A stretch of 64,000 bases of DNA from Ehretia macrophylla. Lineage: Eukaryota; Streptophyta; Magnoliopsida; Boraginales; Ehretiaceae. Shown here one piece after another: positions 56,994 to 64,000 of the stretch (its first letter is position 1; each line of letters starts with the position of its first letter). Location of the stretch: the NCBI GenBank assembly GCA_037974665.1, contig CM075767.1, positions 17,996,840 to 18,060,839 on the forward strand, in the 5' to 3' direction. Under the pieces are notes generated by a model. The model was not told the origin of the DNA, made no database searches, and was given only the letters and a program-made list of their open reading frames with translations. Made by a program: the position numbers and the translations under genes.

Positions 56994-59900
56994 TCAGAGT
57001 GTGCAAAGACCTAAGGCTTTGCGCATTGCCTCAAATCTTACAGCATCGAGTGCCTTTGTGAAAATGTCTATCAGTTGATTCTCTGTCACAACATGTTCAA
57101 GTACAACGTATTTTGTTTCCACTAAGTCCCGTATAAAATGGTCCCTAATATCAATATGTTTGGTACGAGAATGTTGAACAGGGTTTTTTGAAATATTGAT
57201 AGCACTAAGGTTGTCACAGTAAACAATAAGTGATTGGTTACCAATACCATAATAGGCAAGCATCTGCTTCATCCACAGTAGTTGAGCACACCAACTCCCA
57301 GCTGCTATATACTTTGCCTCAGCTGTGCTTAAAGATATAGAAACATGTTTCTTACTGTACCATGACACAAGATTGTTGCCAATATAAAAACAGCCCCCAA
57401 TGGTGCTTTTCCAATAATCGACGTTCCTTGCCTAATCAGAATCACTGTAACCAACTAAGTTAGTGTTAGTATCTACAGTATACCAAATGCCTAAACTGGC
57501 AATGCCAAACACATATTTAACAGTGCGTTTTACTACTTTGAGATGGGATTCCCTCGGATTTGACTGGTAATGTGCACATACACCAATACTGAAACAGATA
57601 TCCGGGCAACTCACAGTCAAATACAAGAAACTACCAATTATGATGCGGTACAGTGTTGGATCGATTGCTTTTTCATTCTCCCCTTTGGCCAACTTGGTAG
57701 TAGTACTGATAAGAGTTCGAACAACTTTGGTATTGATCATGCCAAACCTCTTGACCAGGTTACAGGTATACTTTTCTTGTGAAATAAATATTTCATCGTG
57801 ACACTGTTTGACTTGCAAACAAAGAAAATACGTTAGTTCCCCTACCATACTTATTTCAAATTCATGTTTCATTTGTTCAACAAAATCATCAACTCTGTTT
57901 TTAGAAGTAGACCCAAACACATTATCATCCACATAGATCTGAGCAATGAACAGTCCTGTGTTGAAGTGTTTTGCGAACAGTGTTTTGTCTACTCCCCCTC
58001 GAGCATAGCACTTGTCCAGCAGAAACTTCGTGAGTTTCTCATACCAAGCACAGGGTGCTTGTTTGAAGCCATGTAGTGCTTTCTTCAGTCTGTACACGTA
58101 TGTAGGGTAATATGGATCAACAAATCCTTTGGGCTGTTCTACATATACTTCTTCTTGTAAAATGTCATTGAGAAAGGCACTCTTCACATCAATCTGAAAC
58201 AGTTTGAAGTGCAAAACACAAGCAATTGCAAGCAATAGTCTTATCGACTCCATTCTAGCTATAGGTGCAAATGTTTCATCAAAGTCAATTCCCTCAATTT
58301 GAGTGTATTCCTGTGTAACTAATCTAGCTTTATTGCGAGTGATTAAGCCATGTTCATCAGTTTTGTTTTTGAAAATCCACTTGGTGCCTATGACATTAAT
58401 ATCTTTTGGTCTAGGAACTAAAGTCCAGATGTCATTCCTAGCAAACTGACTAAGCTCATCTTGCATTGCGTTAATCTAGTTATCATCTTCTAGAGTTTCA
58501 TTCACTGTTTTGGGTTCAAACTGAGAGACAAAACATGCATACTTGGTATCTTGTTGATAGTCAATTGTACGCTTACCTCGTGTCTTGATACCTTGATCCA
58601 GTGAGCCAATCACATCATCTAACGAGTGATCCCTTTGAACCTGCCTAGAAGGTCCTTTCTGATTTAGATTAGTCACCGTGTCTTTTACGGATTGCTCTTG
58701 TTCATCTGAGAACCTTACGTAAAGAGAATCGTCAGTAGGTTGCGCGATGTTACAGTATCATCGGCTCCTGGCATAGTATGCTGCATCCCTGGAACTGGTA
58801 CAGTCCTATCTTTGCTGAATTGATCAGGTTGCTCGCTATCCTTCGGGAGATCTACTATATTCTCCTCAGATGCATTCGTGCCCCTTTTTGCTTTTACCAT
58901 ATCTGGTTTTGATCCCTTTTCAGTTTCCATAGGTAGTCTCATTCCTTCATTTACTTGAGCGACTACTGTACCTGGTGGTATCTCTTCTTCATTGTTAACA
59001 TCTATCATACCTACAGTGTCATCAATGACTACATTTGCAGATTCTATGACCGTTAGTGTTCAAAGATTATAAACTCGATATGCACGATTGTTCGAGGCAT
59101 AGCCTAAACATAGTGTTTTGTCGCTTTTGGCATCAAATTTTCCTCGATTATCTTGATCATTAAGAACATAACAAGTACTACCGAATACATGAAAGTGTTT
59201 CACAGTAGGCTTCTTACCTCTCCACAGCTCGTAGGGGGTTTCGTCAATACCTGATCGTAGATACACCCTGTTGATGGTGTAACACGCAGTATTGATCGTC
59301 TCAGCCTAAAACTTTCTAGGTATGTTCCTACTAATCATCATAGCTCGCACCATTTCCTGCAACATCCTATTACGTCTCTCAACAACACCATTTTGTTGTG
59401 GTGTTTTTGGAGCAGAAAACTCATGAGAGATGCCATGATTGACACAGTAATCATTAAAGAACTGATTCTCGAATTCCTTACCGTGATCACTTCTTATTCG
59501 GATGACCTTCTCATTACCTTTTTCAATTGTAATTCGCAAACAAAGTTTCTGAAAAGCTTGAAAAGTTTCGGATTTTTCTCGTAGAAAATCCACCCATGCA
59601 TACCTGGAAAAATCATTAACACACACGAAGATGTATTTCTTACCTCCCAAGATCTTTGTTTGAATTAGACCCATGAGGTCCATGTGCAACAGCTCTAAAA
59701 CTTTGTTCGTGGCCAACTGCTGTGTTTTCTTGTGTGGAGCGCAAATCTGTTTTCCCAATTGGCATGGACCATAAACCCTTTCCTTTTTTCCTGATAATCT
59801 AGGGATTCCTCTGATAATTCCTGCATTGGCAATCTTAGTTAGAATATCAACATTAAGATGACCTAATTTCTGATAGGATAATTCAATAGTTTGAAGAAAA

Positions 59901-60676
59901 CTGTTATAACACATCATAGCCCAGTTGGATGGAACTAGTAGGATGTAATAGTTATCAGATGATCGTTTCCCTGCAAGAACATAGTTATTATCACTGTTGA
60001 TTACTCTGCATTCTTCTTTAATGAAGTGCACAAACAAGTTTTGGTCACAAAGTTGACTAATGCTAATCAAGTTGGCCCTAAGACTATTTACGTGAAGTAC
60101 ATCCTGTAGCTTTGGAACTCCTTCAACAGTCACTGTGCTATGACCAATTATCCTTCCAAAGATACCATCCCCAAATGTAACATGTCCTCCATGGAATTCA
60201 TGGTAGTCTGTGAAGATATTGCGATCACTTGTCATGTGTCTCGAGTAGCCACTATCCAAATACCAGGAGTTAGTAGCACCAGCTTTTAAGGAAGTATAAA
60301 TAACAAGACAAGTATAATCATGCTTGGGTACCCATATTTTTCTCACCTTTTGTTGTGCTTTTGCTTTTGGGGTACAATTCTGATATGAGAAAAAATAGGT
60401 AGACATACCTACTTCTCTCATGAGATGAAAATAGTGGGGTTGAATATGACCAGTCTTGCCACAGTAATGACAAGTTGGTACAAACCTGTTTTCAGTTTTC
60501 TTCTTGGATGTCACTGTGGGTGCTTGTGAGAGGACTGGTTGTGAAGATTCCGAGGCTTTGACAAACACTGTGGCATAACTGAAACTTGATCCTTGATACC
60601 TAAGACCAGTGCGATCTCTACTTGGTTTCTGACTTGAAAGCGCATGATCAAGTTTTTGTTTCCCTGAGTTCATCAT
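56994..60676 (-). pseudogene. Copia-3 pol: protease, integrase, RT, RNase H
   Basis: Order on the minus strand. Protease: WYLDSGYSRHM near 60,250. Integrase (60,000-59,306): LLHMDLMG, RSDHGKEFENQF and NGVVERRNRM give the D-D-E residues; the zinc-binding part is damaged (VYGPCQLGK, with Tyr where Cys is usual). Integrase tail: 59,266-59,060. Reverse transcriptase (58,466-57,432): KARLVTQEYTQ, FQIDVKSAFLN, YVDD near 57,930. RNase H (57,368-56,994): SLSTAEAKYIAA, ending KALGLCTL. In-frame stops: TAG at 59,306, 58,476 and 57,432; TGA at 59,060. One frameshift lies near 58,750. Integrase, RT and RNase H follow each other as in Copia. A reader would get no full-length protein. Confidence 0.88.
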
Positions 60677-60688
60677 GCGAACACCTTG

Positions 60689-62144
60689 CTATAACTGCTG
60701 TAATTCACCCTGTAGATCTGATAGTTTTTGGGTTTTTCCTTCTAACTGTTGGCGGAGGATTTCGTTTTGCTTCTCAAGATCATCAATTTTTGTACTTTGT
60801 TCTAGATTAGAATTTACCAATTCTTCATTCTTTTTACAAACCACAACCCATTTCTCAAACATTAGTCTCCAGGAGTTGTTCATTACTCATGAGTTCCTCT
60901 GACTCTGAGTCATCATCGTTGGTATCTTCACCATTAGTCACAGTGACCTCAGATTTGGCCACTGTATGACCATTCTAAACAGTAGTGAGTGTAATATAGT
61001 CTCCTGTATTGTCATCACTTGGTACATCTTCTTCTGGCTCCTCATCACTCCATGTGGCATTAAAAACCTTCTTTTTCTTTTTCAATGTGTTCGCACATTC
61101 CGCTTGAATGTACCCAAAGCCTTCACATTCTCTGCACTGTATACCTTTCTTTTTCTTTTTTCTCGTGGTAGTTGTGTTTAGCCTGTTATCAATTTCTCTG
61201 GGTACTTCACCATTACTCCTCCTACTTGGGATGTCACTGTTGGGCCTGTTGAAGTTATGTCGACTGTTATTTCCTTGCATAGCGAACTTCTTCTGTTTTT
61301 GCCATTTACCAATAGTTTTAGCAAAAATTTTTGTCAATAGTGCCAATGCTTCCAATCCATCATCACCTCTATCCAATTCATCAGAAAGTTCAGCCTGAAG
61401 GGCAAATGTTTTATCCTTCTTTTGCTATTTAAATTTCAGTTCATAAATTTTTAATGAACTGATAAGCGCATCAACCTGCATAGTATCAAGATCCTTTGAT
61501 TCTTCAATCGCATCTACTTTTGACGCAAATCTTGTTGGCAGGGACTGAAGGATCTTTGTCAGCAATTTTGCTTCAGAGTACCGTTCTCCAAGAGTAAAGG
61601 CTTCATTGGTTATATCACATAGTCGTGCATAAAATTCAGACACTGTCACATCCTCATGCATTTTTAGATCTTCAAACTTTGTGGTCAGATACTGTAATTT
61701 AAATCTTTTCACAGCTTTTGTACCTTCAAACGCCGTTTGCAACACATTCCATGCTTCCTTTTCCATTTCACAGTTCGAGATAAGTTTGAACTGATTGATG
61801 TCAACCGCATTAAATATCGCATTTAATGCTTTTGAGTTACAATTTGCCAACCGTTCTTCAGCATTAGTCCACTGATCCTTAGGCTTGGGAACTGTAATGG
61901 TTCTGACCACAGTAGTGGAAGTATTACCAGATCCTTTAGGTGATGCTCCTTGTGTGCTAGTACCTCCTGTTTGCAGTAGTGCAGTATCCACAGTGGGCGC
62001 AGTCTACCCATTAACCACGGACCGCCAGGCACCTTCATCAATCGTCTTGATGTACGCACGCATTCTAGCTTTCCAATAATTGTAGTTGGAGCCATCAAGA
62101 AATGGCGGCCTATTGATTGATCCTCCATCACGCATGTTATCCAT
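60689..62144 (-). pseudogene. Copia-3 gag
   Basis: Starts MDNMRDGGSINRPPFLDGSN at 62,144 and includes the UBN2-type gag domain (YLTTKFEDLKMHEDVTVSEF, KILQSLPTRFASKV). A zinc knuckle near 61,095-61,138, CRECEGFGYIQAEC, has Tyr in place of the metal-binding His. A coiled-coil stretch at 60,883-60,700 (KNEELVNSNLEQSTKIDDLE) follows. A second knuckle, CHYCGKTGHIQPHY at about 60,431-60,473, just inside the pol piece, has Tyr for the last Cys. Stops are TAG at 62,004, 61,425, 60,975 and 60,689; a frameshift lies near 60,885. Large gag with two knuckles and a coiled coil is a Sirevirus trait. Confidence 0.82.
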
Positions 62145-62202
62145 ACCTACAAAACATCCAGAAATCTCCCGGATCTAAACTGAGTTAATGATTCAGTTTC
62201 TA

Positions 62203-62215
62203 GCTCTTGATACCA
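62203..62215 (-). other. Copia-3 primer-binding site
   Basis: TGGTATCAAGAGC on the minus strand, two bases from the 5' LTR; tRNA-Met type. Confidence 0.8.
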
Positions 62216-62217
62216 CT

Positions 62218-63054
62218 TGAAAACCCAGTTTTCAGCTTCATGTCCTACTGTGCGTTTAAACAACTAAACACGTTTGTAGATAGAAAACAGTAATAAATGA
62301 ATCCACCACAGTGATATGCCAAATTCAGACAGTGAAACAAATGAAAAGACAGTAAGTAAAGTACACACAGTATTTTAACATGGAAAATCCAACTGGGAAA
62401 AAATCACGTGCCTAATCCCTGGTCAAAATAGGTAATCCATTAGATGTTTTCACTGTTACAATAGTCAATGGACTTATGTGATTGACAACTCCATTGTAAC
62501 CCTCACCGCTTAGACCATCTAACCCACCTAAGGATTTACAACCTAACGAGATCCCCTCGGCTTAGCGTATTCTCCCGAATACTTACCTCCTTCTCCTGAA
62601 GGATGACTTAATACAATAAACAAACAGAGTGTTTACAAACAGAACCTTTACTGCTCAGACACAATGCTAACTCTCACCACAATATTTCCCTAGATAGATT
62701 TAATAAACACATAACTGCCTCTAAGGACTCTACTTTTTGTCTCTACTCTCCATCTCTATTTGTACGAGACCATCAGCATATATATAGGCAATAGTGCTTC
62801 AATCTTGGGCTTCAAGCAAACGTGTAATCGTGAGTATCACTTTGTAGGAGTTTTTACCCAAGTCAATCTTCAAAGATCGGCACAATCAAAGATTCGCTCA
62901 ATCAAGAATCTTATTGCCTTATCAGAATCACCTCATAATCTTGCAGTAAATTGATAGCTTTCCATATAAGAGAAAATCCTACACAATCTTTTGCCAAAAA
63001 TAAAGACAATTAATATAATGCAAATTGCAAACTGCCACTAATGTCAGGCTAACA
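62218..63054 (-). repeat. Copia-3 5' LTR
   Basis: On the + strand starts TGAAAACCCAG and ends GGCTAACA, followed by the target duplication AATAG. Confidence 0.9.
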
Positions 63055-63059
63055 AATAG

Positions 63060-64000
63060 TTCTAAACTTGAAGCTTACATATCTTTCGAGATTGTAGTAT
63101 CACTAACCAAGAAAGGTTGTCATGAAGTACATGAATGTTTATAGATTTTGAAGCATTTTGTTAGTGGGAACATGGTTTGCTTTTACTAAAGTATTAGTAT
63201 ATGATTGTCACTCTTATATTCAGTAATTTGAATATTTACAGTTATTACTGTACAACTATTTATCTGAACCAATGGTAGTGATTGTGATTTAATTTTTTTT
63301 ATTGTTACCTACTTAATTATTTACAAAACTTGGATATGTTGATAGGTTATAAAGGCATAAGCTATGAATATTTATTGTCAACAAGTGTTTAAGTTATATT
63401 TGTGTGTTTGGTATGCTTATGCAAGTGTAAGCAGGTTATACACTCAAATTAATGCTTCAATTGAAAGACTTTAGGTTAGAAGTATAAAGTGTAAGGGTAT
63501 AGTTTATTTTGAGTAATTTACAGTATATTAAAGTTTTGTTCCCGTCATATTTAAGTTGTGATCACTATTTTTTGTATACACAGATAAAGTTATTATGAGT
63601 TCATGCAGGTTAAAAGTTTTATATCTGGAGATATACAATTACAGACTTCATTATTTAAGTGGCTTCGAATTAGAAGCACTAAAAGGGGTTGCCCAAATAA
63701 AGTTTAAATGCTTCATTTTGAAGTGGCTGCGGTTTAGAAGCATTAAAGAGGGCTCGTATACCCCAATAAAGTTTAAAGGTTTCTTATGAGGCGAAAGAGG
63801 ATCTAATCCCGTAAAGGGTCTTAACAAAACCATAAAATGGCCGATTGTGGGATTGATATGCTTATCGTTCTAGTTGGATCACATGTACCAAAAACCAAAC
63901 TATACTTTACCACACCACGGGATCCATGTTGATAGAGCATTAGTATTTATGATCATAGAAGTCCTATTTCGAAAGATTGTGTAACAACTGTTATGGTTCG
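63060..64000 (+). other. Right edge: probable Copia-2 interior, fourth segment
   Basis: AT-rich, no domain recognised. A diverged tandem repeat of about 60 bp is visible at about 63,670-63,785 (GAAGCACTAAAAGGGG... and GAAGCATTAAAGAGGG..., each followed by CCCAATAAAGTTTAAA or a one-base variant). The sequence runs off the window. Confidence 0.35.

Larger units (their letters stand above)
53108..63054 (-). mobile_element. Copia-3: complete Sirevirus-like Ty1/Copia element
   Basis: 9,947 bp on the minus strand with LTRs of 851 and 837 bp, target duplication AATAG (53,103-53,107 and 63,055-63,059), tRNA-Met-type primer site, polypurine tract, gag-pol, and an extra 3' ORF region. The LTRs differ visibly at many sites, so it is old. 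Structure complete, coding region inactivated. Confidence 0.92.

Noticed and set aside
1..64000. CRISPR arrays, rRNA or bacterial-type operons
   Set aside because: No regularly spaced direct repeats with unique spacers, and gene structure is plainly that of a plant nuclear genome.

Overview
The window is nuclear DNA of a flowering plant, probably a eudicot (family not resolvable). The grounds are a seven-exon, TPS-a type terpene synthase with GT-AG introns, an Au-like SINE, plant L1 LINEs, a CACTA (En/Spm) transposon, Ty1/Copia and Ty3/Gypsy elements, a TRIM, and an AT-rich background. Only one intact host gene is recognisable. Most of the rest is mobile elements nested in one another.

Layout. 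1-5.7 kb: decayed Copia element (Copia-1, + strand) leaving the window to the left, with polypurine tract and 3' LTR. 6.0-10.1 kb: intact sesquiterpene synthase-like gene on the minus strand, seven exons, 567 codons, with a SINE in intron 4 and a foldback element in intron 6. 10.1-13.4 kb: its upstream region with a TATA box, a large foldback element and a truncated second copy. 13.4-15.4 kb: 5'-truncated L1 LINE (+). 15.5-19.4 kb: small inverted-repeat elements, a solo LTR inside an AT-rich tandem repeat, and a foldback element with a 10-bp target duplication. 19.4-26.5 kb: two L1 LINEs (minus), the left one carrying a TRIM. 26.5-27.5 kb: Mutator-like foldback element with a 9-bp target duplication. 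27.64-27.85 kb: last-exon fragment of a second terpene synthase, cut by an LTR.

From 27.85 kb to the right edge the sequence reads as one Copia element (Copia-2: LTR, then tRNA-Met-type primer site) interrupted by three later insertions, each with its own target duplication: a CACTA transposon (28,634-40,545, TSD ATA), an Athila/Tat-like Gypsy element (44,355-52,522, TSD GTACT) and a Sirevirus-like Copia-3 (53,108-63,054, TSD AATAG). The Copia-2 3' LTR is not in view.

The CACTA element encodes two minus-strand proteins, TNPD-like and TNPA-like, both damaged. It also carries a plant-promoter-like segment with a 50-codon ORF on the opposite strand. The retroelements are decayed in a consistent way: long reading frames are kept, but stop codons sit where Trp, Gln or Arg is expected, as C-to-T deamination of methylated DNA would give.

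I see no tRNA, rRNA or CRISPR. No new kind of gene system is demonstrated. The points most worth checking are the intact terpene synthase with its intron insertions, the opposite-strand promoter/ORF island in the CACTA element, and the nesting order.
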